Source of the DNA: Symmetrospora coprosmae
Taxonomy: Eukaryota > Basidiomycota > Cystobasidiomycetes > Symmetrosporaceae
DNA length: 64,000 nt
NCBI GenBank assembly: GCA_008802785.1
Contig: VUYT01000042.1
Coordinates: 1-64,000 of the forward strand
Direction: 5' to 3'
Position 1 is the stretch's first letter, and each line of letters begins with the position of its first letter. Under the pieces are notes generated by a model. It was not told the DNA's origin. It was given only the letters and a program-made list of their open reading frames with translations, and did no database searches. Below, in pieces: positions 22,781 through 34,580 of this stretch. Position numbers and translations under genes: made by a program.

Positions 22781-23820
22781 CTCGATATTCAATTCATGGT
22801 CTCGTTCCAGTCAATGAGCAGCCGCTCTTCGCCACCAGCAGTCCTGCACGCACCCCGTCCCTTGCCGCCCTCAGCAGCCTCGCCTCGCCTGCCGCGGTCG
22901 GGCTGGGCCGTGGACTGGGTGCAGGACGGGAGAGGGAGAAGCAGCTCGAGCGGCGACAGCAACGAATGACAGCAGCAGTTGGACCACCACTTAGATGGCT
23001 GTGTGACTGGCAATGCATCAACTACTAGCCCTTTCGCCGCGTTCTTCACTGCCTGCGCCCGGTCCGCTTGCAATTGAAGCCTGACAGCCGGCTCGGAGAT
23101 GGGCGCGAGATCCCAGCACGCCTGCCCCAACCTGCCCCAACAGATCCACAGAGCATGTGCAATCCCACCAGCACATGTACACGTTCCTTTCAAAGTGCTC
23201 GAGGACCTCTTTGGGCGCCTCTCCCTCCAATGATTTGGCTGATGTTCGAAGGGCTCCCCTTTCGTTAGCAAAAGGCCACGAGCTTCCGAGGCTGTGCTAC
23301 CCCCTAACCCCGCAGGAGAAGGACCCTTGCCGTCTACATTCCCACTCTGGCAGAAGTCACCCCACTCCGTCAATTTGCGACTTCTGCACGGTCGGAAAGC
23401 GCAGTTTCGGCCTGGAAACGGCACTGCGATTGGGCCGCCAGAGGCGATGCAGCCTGCTGAGCGCATCTTTCCCACCCCGCTGAGCTCAGCCCATTCTCAA
23501 GACTTTTGGACAGGTGAAAGCAGCTGGCACAAGCCCAAAATCCGCAGCTGCCCGTCAAGAATGGCGCACAGAGCAGGCAGGCGAGGAGTGTGCATCTCAA
23601 GATCTCTCGAGATCCTCGAGCTCTCGCCGTGCGAGCTCTCCGCTGCGGCATTGTGAAATGGACGTGGAGAGGGAATGAGGATGAACAGACGGGCGCGCCC
23701 CGAAGTGCCCAAATACAGTGACTCACCTCTCCTAACCGGCCCCTTTGTCCGCCCCTGGAAGCCCGAGGAGGAGCTGCTGCCTGCCCGCTCTCTGCACGCG
23801 CTCGCTCGCTCCCGCTGCCC

Positions 23821-23827
23821 TATAAAG
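23821..23827 (+). promoter_or_regulatory. TATA box of the ACU ATPase gene
   Basis: TATAAAG preceded by GC-rich sequence and followed by a long CT-rich run, 199 bp before the ATG at 24020. Spacing and context fit a TATA-driven core promoter and a long pyrimidine-rich 5' UTR. Confidence 0.6.
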
Positions 23828-24019
23828 AGCAAGCCCGGAGAGCTCCCTTCGCTTCTCTGCTCCCTTCTCTCACCTTCTCTCGACCTCTTTCTCGCCTGTC
23901 GCAAAGCTTCTGAACCTCCCCCTTCGCGCGAGCGCACCTGCTGGTTCCAAAGGTCTTCTCACGCCTAGCCATCACTCTTCTCGCTCTCTTCCCTGATTCA
24001 TTTGAGGACCGCTTCAGCC

Positions 24020-27000
24020 ATGGCAGAAAGCAAGTCCGTCGGATTTGCAACAGACGGCAACGTCGCCGAACGTCAGAGGGTCACCTACGCCGACCCGGAC
24101 AGGGCCCTTCTGCGCACCGACACGGGCAGGGTATCCATCGCCTCAGCTGGCAGCGGTGGCGACGGCAATGCACCTGTTCGCAGGGTAGCCAGCATCGACC
24201 ACAGGACCCGCATCCCGATCGAGTACCGCACAGTCTCCATCCAGATTGATGAGTCTAGGGTCAAGGTCGAGGAGCGCAAGGGCACGGTCAAAGGCAAGCC
24301 TGTCATCTCCCATGAGCGCGCATGAGCCTGCTGCCTGTCCCCCGGACGTCTGACTTACACGAGGTCTCATTGGTCCTCTCTGCATCGCCCTGCATCGTTC
24401 TCTGCCCGCTTCACCTCCCCTCTCGCACACGACACAGAGCTCGGCGAGCTTGACTGGCACACGCTGGCTGCCGAAGAGGTCGTACAGAGACTCAGCTCAT
24501 CCCCTAGTGTCGGCCTTGATGATGCTCAAGTGCAGCGCAAGCTCAAGGAGCATGGCTTGAACCAGATTAGCCTGCCGCCCAAGAACCTGTTCAAGAAGAT
24601 CGTCAAGTACCTGCTTGGCGGGTTCGGCCCCATTCTCCTGGTTGCTTCGATCATCTGCTTCATTGCCTGGTGCGCTTTGACAGTCTTAAGTTTGCGAATC
24701 GTCTGCGAGCGGCACATCTCTGATCACCAACTCTCCTCGTGCTCGCACAGGAAACCGCTTGGAAAACCAGCGGCGCCGTCTAACCTGGCTCTCGCAGTCG
24801 TCCTACTCATAGTCCTGGTCCTCAATGCGGTCTTCAACTTCTGGCAAGACTTCAGCACCAGCAAGATCCTCGACTCTATCACTGGCATGCTGCCCTCGGA
24901 CGTCACCGTCATCAGAAACGGCTCGGTATCGCGCATCGCCGCCTCACAGATCGTCCCTGGAGACATTGTTGAGCTCTCACTCGGTCAGAAGGTCCCAGCC
25001 GACACCAGACTCCTCTCGGTCGCGAGCGACCTGAAGTTTGACCGAAGCATCCTGACGGGAGAGAGTGACGCTATCGACGGCAAGGTTGACCAGACTTCCG
25101 AAAATTTCCTTGAAAGTGAGCAGTGTAGCGAGCCTGCGCGGACGCTCTCCGCACCAGCTGACGCGCGTCTATTTCCCTCTTCCAGCCAAGAACATCGCCA
25201 TGCAAGGCACGATGGTGCTTTCCGGATCCGGTACCGGCATCATCGTACAGACGGGCGACAACACAGTCTTTGGCCGGATAGCCAAGAAGGCAGGCCAGAG
25301 CAAGTCGGGGATGACAACGCTCGAGCACGAGATCTACCGCTTTGTCCTCGTCATCGCATCTCTGGCCTTCGCCTTCGCCACGCTCATCGTCATCCTCTGG
25401 GCAGCTTGGATCCGGAAAGATTATCCAGGGTTCATTACTGTGCCGCAGCTATTGGTGCGTGTCGAGGCGCCCCCTGAGCTCGCCGTAGCAGCACAATGTA
25501 CTGACATCAGCATCCTCACAGATCAACGTAGTATCGGTCGGTGAGTGCGAGGGCGTGTATTGCAGACAGTGCTGCCTCTTCGAAGACTGCCCGCTGACAG
25601 CGCGTCCTACCCATGTCGCACACAGCCGTCGCATTCATCCCGGAGGGTCTGCCACCTACCGTGAGTGCATTGGCTCTATTTCGTCAACTCGCCAGCCTGC
25701 TGATGCCTTTCTCTCGTTCACAGGTCACGCTAAGCCTGATGAAGATCGCCTCGTCTCTGCAAAAAGAGAAGGTTCTTTGCAAGTCCCTCAGCGTCGTTGA
25801 GACATTGGGCAGCGTCAACGTCCTTTGCACCGACAAGTAAGTTTCGCACCCTTTACCAGTGACTGTAGATGCGAGACCTGACTTGGCCGCGCCTTTCGCA
25901 CGCTACAGAACCGGTACACTCACCCAGAATGTCATGTCGGTGGCCAGCGTCTTCTTGTTCGGCGAAGAGTTCACTCCTCTCCAAGCTCGAGACCGTCTTG
26001 CCGCCCGCAATGGCGGTCCCATCGGTGTCCGGGCACTTCAGATTCTCGCAAGTGTTTGCAACGCAGCCAAGGTCCGTCCACGATCGTGGTTACCCTGACT
26101 AGACAGCCCAGCTGAGACCATCATGAATGGCCTTACCAGTTCACGGCACCTTCGCAGGGCGACGACCCCATGGCACCTCGCGGTATCCAGGGCGACGCAA
26201 CCGACGCTGGCATTCTGCGATTTGGCGACTTTATCGCCTCTGCCGAGACTGCTCGATCTGGCTTTAAAGAGGTCTTCACGCAAGGCTTCTCCAGCAGCAC
26301 CAAATACATGATCAAGGTTTGCACGCACGCCGAGAATGCCATATCGATCCGAGACAGGCAGGCTATGCCCGTCCCTGAGGGACAGCTCATTATGATAGTC
26401 AAGGGTGCCCCGGACGTCTTACTCAAGCGATGCGCAACAGTCTACGACGCAGAGAACGAGTCTAGCCTCCCTCTCGACGCCGAGAACCTTGCTCGGATCA
26501 CCGCAGTCCAGGAGTCGTGGGCTGCAAAGGGCCAGCGTGTCCTTTTACTAGCACGCAGAACCCTGGCCGCACCGACGGAGGGCGAGGACGCATCCGACTA
26601 TTTTCAGCGCAACAACCGGGATCTCGAATTTGTCGGTCTTGTCGGCCTCCTCGACCCTCCGAAGGAAGGCGTCCTCGAGTGCATCCGAACGTGCCGAGGA
26701 GCCGGTGTCCGAGTCTTCATGGTCACGGGCGACTACCGAATCACAGCTGCCGCCATCGCCGAGAAGGTCGGCATTGTCACCAGCGCCAACCGCATTCACG
26801 GCCTCGAGAATATCCGCGATGCGGTCGAATTCAACGATGTCAAGGATGAGAAAGAGACAGTCAACTCCGGCAGTCAGGACGGCCGAGACCCGCATATTGC
26901 CATGCGTACCTCCCACGCTCTGGTTCTCGAGGGCAGCGATCTGCTCCTCATGAGCGACCCGCACTGGGATGTCGCATGCTCCTACGAGGAGGTTGTCTTC

Positions 27001-28111
27001 GCTCGCACAACACCCGACCAGAAGCTGCGGATTGTCAAGGAGCTACAGAAGCGCGGAATGACCACGGGCATGACTGGCGACGGTGTCAACGATTCGCCCT
27101 CGCTCAAGCAGGCAGATATCGGAATTGCCATTGGCGGCGGTTCGGATGTGGCCATCGAGGCGGCCGACTTGGTCCTCCTCGAGTCGTTCAGCTCCATCAC
27201 GGTCGCCATTCAGCGTGGTCGCCTCGTCTTTGACAATCTCCAGAAGAGCATTCTCTACCTTCTGCCGGCCGGATCCTTCTCCGAGCTTATTCCGGTACTG
27301 CTCAACAGCATCTTTGGTCTGCCTCAGATCCTGTCGAACCTCCAGATGATCATTATGTGAGCCGATCATTCAACCTCGCAGCAGCGTATCGCGCCAGACA
27401 CTGACATTTCTGCGGCATCTTCCAGCTGCGTTGCCACCGATGTTGCACCCGCCCTGTCTCTTGTCCTCGAGAAGCCAGAAGCAGATCTGCTCTCTCGTCC
27501 GCCCCGAAACGCAAAGACCGACCGACTCGTCACCTGGCGGCTGCTCCTCCATGCATACGGCTTCCTGGGCTTCTTGGAAGCTCTGTGTGCCAGTGCCACG
27601 GGCTTTTGGTACCTCGAGCGGAAAGGCATCCATTTCAGTGACATCTGGCTCGCATACGGCAAGCTTCCGGAAGGCATTGATGGTGCGCTACTTTCCGCTT
27701 TGACATTCTTCTACGCTGCCGAGCTGACATGGTGATTGCGGTCGCTCAGCCGACTACTATAATGAGGCGGTCAACCAAGCGCAGAGCTGCTACTTCTTCA
27801 CGCTGGTCATCATGCAATTTGGCAACCTTCTCTCGAGTCGGACGCGGAAACTCTCGATCCTCCAGCAGAACCCGTTCGCCGGTGTCGGGCGCAACTTGGC
27901 CATCTTCCCAGCCATGGCCATCTCGCTCGTCATTGCCTCGTTCTTCAGCTATGTGCCTTTCTTCAACAAAGCCTTCCTCACGCGCGGTGTCGATGTCGAG
28001 TACTGGTTCCTTCCTGTCGCCTTTGGCCTTGGCCTGCTTCTCCTGGACGAGAGCCGGAAGGCCCTCAACCGAGCCTACCCCAAGTCCCCTCTCGCATGGG
28101 TCAGCTGGTGA
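24020..28111 (+). CDS. acu1: ACU-type P-type ATPase (K+/Na+ uptake family)
   Basis: About 1,097 residues in 11 exons: 24020 to about 24301, 24440-24669, 24751-25115, 25186-25454, 25522-25540, 25626-25660, 25724-25836, 25909-26071, 26158-27356, 27426-27682, 27750-28111. All P-type ATPase landmarks are present: LTGES in the actuator domain, IPEGLPPTV in the fourth helix, the phosphorylated Asp in CTDKTGTLTQN, KGAPDVLLKR in the nucleotide domain, and MTGDGVNDSPSLKQADIG. The N-terminal part (EYRTVSIQIDES, then WKPLGKPAAPSNLALAVV) resembles fungal ACU ATPases, known from Ustilago and Pichia as high-affinity K+ or Na+ uptake pumps, close to the Na,K-ATPase group, and likely plasma-membrane. The first donor is unsure (GTCATC at 24302 or a GC-type site at 24320); the rest is firm. 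Exon 8 uses a GTCCGT donor. Confidence 0.88.
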
Positions 28112-28474
28112 TGTGAAGAGGCGTGGTCCCGCTATTCCACGACATGTCCGATTAGTCTCGCGTGCCTCGTTCCCGATGAAGTCCAGTCCCGTGGGGTGCC
28201 ACGGTCAGTAGCCTCGCAAGTCTTGCATGCAGTACTTCTATCCATTTCGATGTCTGGTAGTCTTTCAGTCATCCGGTCTGTCCATAGGGTGATGCACAGC
28301 ATGCAAGCCTTCTCAGTGTCACATCGCGACAAAGACTTGCGCTCGAGCTCGGACACGCGCCGGTGTAGCGCCGATTCCAGTCTATTTGGCACAGTGACTC
28401 CGCCCGTTGCTTGCAGGCTCTGCGTCCTTCCGTCCGACTGGGCAAGTATCTACTAGTCGCCGGATCTGTGCACA
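28112..28474. other. intergenic spacer
   Basis: 363 bp between two plus-strand genes (ACU ATPase 3' flank and PPPDE gene 5' flank). No supported gene or repeat. Confidence 0.5.
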
Positions 28475-29905
28475 ATGACTGCGCAGCCTCCTCGTATTGA
28501 GCTGGCCGTGTACGACCTGCTGCCGGAGTGAGCTCCAGGCGCTTTGGTCGGACGCGACGCGGAGGTTACATCCCGCGCAAGGCGAGCGAATGCTGAACAT
28601 CGCTCTCAATCGCCCATGATGGGTTCTTCCGTATCTCCATGCGCCCAGCTCGCGTCTGGCAACCTCGTTCTGGTGGCTCGGAGTTGGACTCTACCATACC
28701 GCGATTCGGATACCAGATCTGGAAGTCGAGTTCGCCTACGGTGGTCTTGCCCCAACCGCAGAGAGCGCCCGGAACCGACACAATGTCACGGGCATCTTTA
28801 GCATTCCATCGCCTGAAGACCCCACAGTGGTCGAGCGCTTGATGCCAGGGCTGCGGTTCGTCGAGAGACGGGACCTTGGCGGGTCCATCAAGGCGCGCAA
28901 GTCTGACTTCGCCGGCGAGACACGAAGTAAGTTCACGCCGCTACTAAGTGTGCCAAGTGCGTCTGCGCTAATGTATCATTACCGCCGCAACAGATCAGGG
29001 CAAACCTTTACCGTCCATCCCACGCGGCCCGCAAGGTCGGATGCGGCTTGTTCGCGAGACCTCATCCTCCAACACGTCGCTTTCAGGCACTCCCCTCCTG
29101 CGGCAAGCAAGCTCAGGAGACGACAGCATGTTCGATGCCGACTCGTCCCTCGATGCCGACCAGTGGGGCCGTAAGCTACGCCCCGCTAGCGGAATTTCCA
29201 GCGACATTGTCAGCTCGCCAGACTCGTATGGTCGCTCCCCCTTTGCGGATCCCGCTGAGCACGATAACGCGGAGGAAGACAATGGTCCAGATCAGGGTCC
29301 TATAAACCATCTCGGCCGGATTCTAGCGGTCATTGAGGAAATGAAGGCGGAACCGCAGTGGAGAGCCCGGAACTACGGGCTTCTTACCAAGAACTGCAAT
29401 CACTTCTCGGACGAGCTATGTCGAAGACTCACAGGTCGTCCAGCGCCAGCCTGGATCAGTACGTACACCCCTTTGATCCCGGCAAGCTGTCCCTGAACTG
29501 AGCAGCTTGTACCGTTCAGATCGTGCTGCATGGGTGGGCCTCCGCCTCCCCTGCCTAGGTGAATTGCGCTGCAGGAGCGGTAATGATGCTAGGCTGTTAA
29601 AGAGTTGCTTATGCTACCTTGCTTGTTCTGTGCTGCCCTCGACAGTTCCACAGGACTGGCTTGAGCCGCCCACTGCGGATGAGATCGAGGATGCACAGTA
29701 CTCCCCACCAAGTAGACAGGAAGATCGTCGGAGTGAAGCTAGTACTCCACCACGCGTCGCGCACTTTCCATCTCGAGGGGGTATCGAAAGTAGCTCGGTA
29801 GCACGCCCAACTAGCCCTTTGGTTGCGATACCATACATCGAAACCCGACCGATGCACATCTCCGTGGGCATGGAAGGAATCGCCACCGCTCCTTCAGGAT
29901 CATAA
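28475..29905 (+). CDS. PPPDE-family desumoylase/deubiquitinase-like peptidase
   Basis: Five exons (28475-28527, 28649-28926, 28994-29458, 29520-29558, 29646-29905) give 364 residues. The PPPDE papain-like fold is recognisable: start ELAVYDLLP, catalytic His in VGLYHTAIRI, FAYGG, and catalytic Cys in LTKNCNHFSDELC with WINRAAWVGLRLPCLVP after it. DeSI-type members remove SUMO or ubiquitin from substrates. Between the His and Cys lies an insert of about 160 residues, Ser/Asp-rich (SLSGTPLLRQASSGDDSMF), which is longer than in the human DeSI proteins, and the C-terminal 75 residues are disordered. Substrate unknown. Confidence 0.87.
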
Positions 29906-30302
29906 CGATGGTCCTCGGCATTCATGCGGCTCGCAGGTCCACCTCTGGACGTGGGAGCCCCTGCATTGGGCACTGTTTGGCATATCAACCAGGCACACGC
30001 GGCACTCACGGAGTCGCGTGGCTTGCTGGTCAAAGCAGTAGTAAGCTTGCCAAAGCCGTGCTATTTAGGCTCAGGCACGATACCGGTAGGTCCCCTTTGT
30101 GTCCGTCCCTTTCGCCGATATTCCGAGCTGAAGATGGTCAGCTCAATCAGATGGTCTGCACGGCCCAGCTTGCTCCGCCCCTCTCTTACGCTTGGTCCGG
30201 GTTGCATCGCAATATTGGATCGCAAGCCAGGCGGTGCCCGTTGCGCTACAGCTCGTCTAGCCAACTGCATTTCAAGCTCGGACATCATAAAGACGAGCCA
30301 TC
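29906..30302. other. intergenic spacer
   Basis: 397 bp between two plus-strand genes. Open frames continue from upstream into it but show no motif; an unrecognised 5' exon of the next gene cannot be excluded. Confidence 0.4.
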
Positions 30303-31997
30303 ATGGAGCATCTATTTGACGTTGACGGAAACGTCTCCGACTCGCTTGTCCTCGCTTCGCCTACGACATATCACCCAACCGAGGAAGCTGTCCAGCTACC
30401 CGAGACTCCTGCACCGCGTTCCCTCCCCACCAACCAGTCGCAGACACTCGGGCATGTCCGGCGGTCGTCATACCATGCACCTATTATACTACACTCGTAT
30501 CGTCCCTCTGCTCATCTAAAGGAGCGACGTTCCGTGCACGGACCAGTTCCCACCCAGCCGCAGCACCGACTCTCGGCCCCGGTTGTTGACTCAGCCCTTA
30601 CGCGTCGCCCTAGTCTTCCTGGCTTTGGTGGACGACCGGCTCCACAAGCTGCCATTCAGCCCACTCATGCTGCTCCTCGTGTCTTGACTGCTCAGCCACG
30701 GGTCATGGAGGACCGCCGAGTCATAGAGGAACGCAGGCGGAAGGTGAGCTGCTACTCAATCTGACAGCATGAAGTATGGAGTTGATTCGGCATCTTGCTG
30801 CAGAAATACGATGAGCGGATCGCTAAACAGAACACAAAAGAGGCTCACCCGCCAGAGCCGACGACGGAACCCACCCTGGTGCCTATGACTCTGCTGCCTC
30901 CGAGGCAACCGGGCACTGTGCTCTTACCAAGCTTGGATCACCTTGCTGCACCTACCTCGGCGTCAGCGGCGGCGACCTCGACGCCTGCTCTCGCGCAGGT
31001 GACCGCGGCACTCCGCCGAGCGTACAGCGCAGCAGCCGCAACCATTCCATCGGCAGTGCTTGCGCCCACACGCATCACTGCGGCTGCCGCTGTGCAGATG
31101 CCGGCACTATCGACAGGAAATACGCCTGCGACAACTGTTCCCGCTGCATCAGCGACCTCATCGCCTTGCGCTTCACCGGTAGCTGAGCCTGACGGCGCCT
31201 CTCTGGAAAAGCCGATAGAGATTGCTAGCGACGATGAAGCAGCCCACGTCAAGACCGAGCCCGCAGAGTCGCCTGTTCTGTCCGAGAGACGAGACAGTGC
31301 AGTCTCCCTCGATGCCGACACATCCGCTCCGGCTTTCATACCGTGTAAGAAGCCTGCAGCTTCCATGGCCGCGCTGCCCAAGTTGTCCACTACAAATTTG
31401 GGCGAGGCATCACGCACGGAGAACCTTTCGACAGCAGAACCTGGCGAAGGTCTTGCACTCTCGGTCACTCTGCCCACGCCCGAGGACGACACGCAGCTTC
31501 AGAGCATCTCGCTCGCTCAAGCAATTGCCGTCATCGAGAAAGCTAAGCGTAGCGGTATGCTACTGCCAGAGATGGCAGGATTGCCCAGTGCAAGGCGTAC
31601 GGTGAATGATACCGGTAAAGAGGAGGATGGGATGGAAGTGGACGCAGAGAATGCCGACAACTTAAGCGACCAAGGAAGCACGTCTTCCGAGATGCACGAC
31701 GATGTTCGACGATCCAAGCGACTCAAGAAGCTCGCGCCTCAGCCTCTTTCGTCGCACTTCCGTCGCCGCAGTGTGGACGAGCTTGCCCTGTCAACTGGAT
31801 TCTCGGCTTCGACTGCAGCCTCGGGCCGCTCTTCTTCCTCGGGCTACACGGACAATAGTACGGCGCCAAGCTTCAGTGTTTCGACGCCAGGCAGCACACC
31901 GAGCTCGAGAAAGCGCAAAGCAGCAGAAGTGGAGGAGTGGTCGGCTCGAATCGAGAAGGAGCTGACCCTGCAGGAAACGGAGCCTGGGCTTGAATGA
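30303..31997 (+). CDS. unknown Ser/Ala-rich nuclear-type protein
   Basis: Two exons (30303-30743 and 30804-31997) give 544 residues; the join runs from RRVIEERRRK into KYDERIAKQ, a charged helix. I recognise no fold. The protein is mostly low complexity (Ala/Ser/Thr/Pro). Visible features: the acidic hydrophobic stretch KPIEIASDDEAAH, which fits a SUMO-interacting motif, immediately followed by HVKTEP, a SUMO-acceptor consensus (psi-K-x-E); a second acidic zone (EEDGMEVDAENAD); and basic clusters RRSKRLKKL and SSRKRKAAE that look like nuclear localisation signals. A nuclear, SUMO-linked role is an inference. The gene follows the PPPDE peptidase on the same strand, a family that includes desumoylases. 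The start could lie further upstream. Confidence 0.6.
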
Positions 31998-32593
31998 GTG
32001 GCGCTTGTGAAGGTGTTAGATTACAAAGCCGTGTATACTGTCATTCTACTCATGTCACACTCGCGCTCATCCGCCGTAGATCTCACCCCACCTCGCTTTA
32101 TGATGTCTTGATTTCGTGCGGGATGTGTGCTGCCTTGCCTTCCGAGCAACACGGGCGAGGGGGGTTCGGGTACCGCAAGAGCGGCGGTCTCCACCACGCC
32201 TACCTGAGCCCAGGCATCTGCCGGTAACCGTTGCGTCGCAATCTGCGAAGTCTGGTCGCACAGCGGGTACGCCTTGAATCCGCCGCAAGGCGAGGTGACC
32301 TTCGCGCGGGCCTCCACCAGAGTCTGACGTGCATGATGATGGCGCGCAGACGGCAGGCAGCGCATACAGCCGGACAAGAAGCAGTCGGATAAGATTTCTC
32401 CCTAGAATCACGGCGGCAAAGCGGCCATCTTCAACGCGCTTCCGCGTTCTCGATACTGAACGTGCTCTGCAGACGGTCTCGATACCAGGCATCGAGGGCG
32501 TCTTCCGCGACCTGGCGCAGTACCCGTGCGGAGTCGCATCGGTGGCTCTGCAGATTGGCACTTCCACTTTTAGCCCGAGACACAGTCCATGTC
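31998..32593. other. intergenic region upstream of RRM gene
   Basis: 596 bp. A minus-strand frame at 32377-32021 (119 codons, containing VEARAKVTSPCGGFKAYPLC) has mildly gene-like composition but no family I can name; a second minus frame (32567-32067) overlaps it. Neither is called. Confidence 0.4.
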
Positions 32594-32597
32594 ATGA
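32589..32597 (+). promoter_or_regulatory. two-codon upstream ORF overlapping the RRM gene start
   Basis: The sequence ATGTCATGACC contains an upstream ATG (32589), one sense codon and a TGA whose last two codon positions and following base overlap the main start (ATG at 32594). Ribosomes starting at the first ATG would stop 1 nt into the main ATG, so this could damp or couple initiation of the RRM protein. Confidence 0.5.
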
Positions 32598-34189
32598 CCA
32601 GCGTCCTCTTTTGCGGCGGTCTGTCCAAGGATGTCACGGAGGACCATCTTCGCGATCTGCTCTCCCGTCACGGGAGAGTACGGAACGTTAAATTGCGCAT
32701 CGTCGTGAGTCTAACCCTACTGCAGATGTCGTCAACGTCTTACAGAGAAGGATCTCTTCAGGGCGGCGTATCCACTGGGCAGGCGAGCGCGCTTCTCACC
32801 GCGGATGGAGGCATCACAAAGGCGCTGAATGCGCTGAACGGCTCGGTACGCGTTGCCGGCGACTTCGACATTGGAGTGTGATGCGTAACGATTCTGCAAC
32901 ACTGATACACATGGATCAACCGCCCGACAGCCTATCGGTCGCGGCCGACTGAAAGTACGAGTTCAGGACGACCAGGATCAGAGCCGAGTACACGCCCAAC
33001 AGCGTCGTGCACAAAACCCAGCATACGGAGCAGGCAATGCCTCGTCGTCCTTCGACGAACTCATGCAAGGCTACTTGGCCGAACGTCAGCTTGTTCACGC
33101 CGGAGAGATTCGCAATCACCATACGGTCTTGCCTCACCTCCCGCTCAACGAACGGTCCCGGCCTCAAGCCTCGCCGACTAGATTCCTTATTTCAGGAATC
33201 GCCCCGAGCGGCACCAAAGACCAGATCGGCGAACTTTTCGCAACATATGGTACGGTCGATGCCGTCAACTTCGGCAGAAAGGTGCGCTTTCGTCCTCGTT
33301 TCCTGCAAGCTGAAACATCGCTGAAAAAGAGTCCACGCGTTGGCATTGCAGGAAGGCAAGCTCACAGGGAGCGGAGAAGTCTTGATGACTTGCAACTCTC
33401 CAGCCGAGAGCGTACGAGACATACTTCATGATGCCGTGAGTCCGACAGCTTGCAACGTGACGCGCGAGGATCACCGAAGTTGACGCATGCTCTTCTAATC
33501 CGCAGCCTCGCAACGATCGCAAGCTCAAAGTGCATATTCCGCAAAGCAGTCCCACCGCAGGAATGCTTCCCAGAAGTCGGCATGTGACTGCGATCTCAGC
33601 CGCAGTCAGCGCAGCGCAGACAGAGCGATTTCTTCTCAACCAGCAGCCTGAAACACACGAGAGAGGCGCAACTGGCCCTGCTGTGACACAGGCGTCACTG
33701 CTTCAGGGGCTCGCAAGCACTTGCAAGAACCCTCAGCCAGGTCTCCAGCATCTTGCTGGCCAAACTCCCGCCTCAGGCTTGCAGCCACCGTCGACGACAA
33801 CGCAGCTCATTGTCGATCTCCTCGCCGACGATGACAACGGGGCAGATACGTGCGCCATTCCCCCGCTGCGCTTTGGCATTGGCTCCTCCTCGTCTTCAGG
33901 TTTGAGCAGCCGTGGCGGATCCGGCGAGATGGCGGACAGCGGCCTGGCATCACACTCGACCATCTCGGTCGGCAACGTCGGTGCCGCCGACGCGGCTGCG
34001 CTCGGGCTGGCGCTCGGTCGACTCATGCCCACACAGTCTGCTGAAGAAGTCGAGTTTGCGCTGCAGACACTCATGCTGCTGCCGCCCAAGCAGAGGAAGA
34101 TGTGCCTCTTCAACCCGGCTTGGCTGAAGATCAAGGTGAAGGCGGCGCTTGCCCTCCTGCAGGCGGAGCCGATGGGTGTGTGTGACTGA
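32594..34189 (+). CDS. RNA-binding protein with two RRMs
   Basis: Five exons (32594-32704, 32762-32875, 32931-33281, 33352-33435, 33506-34189) give 447 residues. RRM1 starts VLFCGGLSKDVTEDHLRDLL (RNP2 region) and ends with GITKALNALNGS; its RNP1 (GQASALL) is degenerate. RRM2 is TRFLISGIAPSGTKDQIGEL, FATYGTVDAVNFGRK, then GSGEVLMTCNS, SVRDILHDA. A 200-residue Ser/Gln-rich linker leads to a helical C-terminal module (ALGRLMPTQSAEEVEFALQT, LMLLPPKQRKMCLFNPAWLK). I do not recognise the orthologue. Intron 1 is placed as 57 nt because a 21-nt GT-AG span in the same place is below a plausible intron length; retaining it would also stay in frame. Confidence 0.7.
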
Positions 34190-34580
34190 AGCGATTAAAT
34201 ATGCATTACCGGGGGGCTGAGCATGGGGAGAGAACGCAGTATCCGGGGATTGGTAGTAGCAGGGAGCGTTGGCGATCATGTAGCATAGTTAGACTGTCAG
34301 GCTCTGTCGAGCCGCGTGACATGCGGTGCGCGAATGCAACAGCAGCGTCCACATGCGATCAACGACTTTCAGGCTCATTCAGCTCGGCTGCAGTTGCCCG
34401 TCCTTGTGCTCAGAACTCCTCCTTGCAAGCATGCGCTGGGCGAAACGACGAGAGGGAAGGTTACACAGTCGCTCCTGCTAAGCGGATGTCTCCCCATGCG
34501 GAACCTCCTGCCGAAAAGACTGCTCGAGCACAAGGGATTTTTGGCTTTTTGGTCCAGCGGAGGATCTCGGAAGGACGCGA
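34190..34580. other. convergent intergenic spacer
   Basis: 391 bp between the 3' ends of the RRM gene (+) and RPL43 (-). No supported gene. Confidence 0.5.

Larger units (their letters stand above)
22429..24019 (+). promoter_or_regulatory. long upstream region of the ACU ATPase
   Basis: 1,591 bp without a supported gene, the longest gap in the window. A 228-codon minus frame (23475-22789) lacks motifs and has skewed Ser/Gly/Cys/Trp composition. The last 250 bp are strongly pyrimidine-rich, with a TATA box at 23821. One GCCAAG (22695-22700) fits the core site of the alkaline-pH regulator PacC/Rim101, which would make sense for a cation ATPase, but a single hexamer is weak evidence. Confidence 0.45.

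Noticed and set aside
22789-23475. 228-codon minus-strand open frame in the ATPase promoter
   Set aside because: Skewed composition, no motif, no intron structure; more likely chance in GC-rich DNA.
32705-32725. 21-nt GT-AG span as an intron of the RRM gene
   Set aside because: Too short for a spliceosomal intron. A 57-nt intron with the same donor also keeps frame and gives a better RRM.
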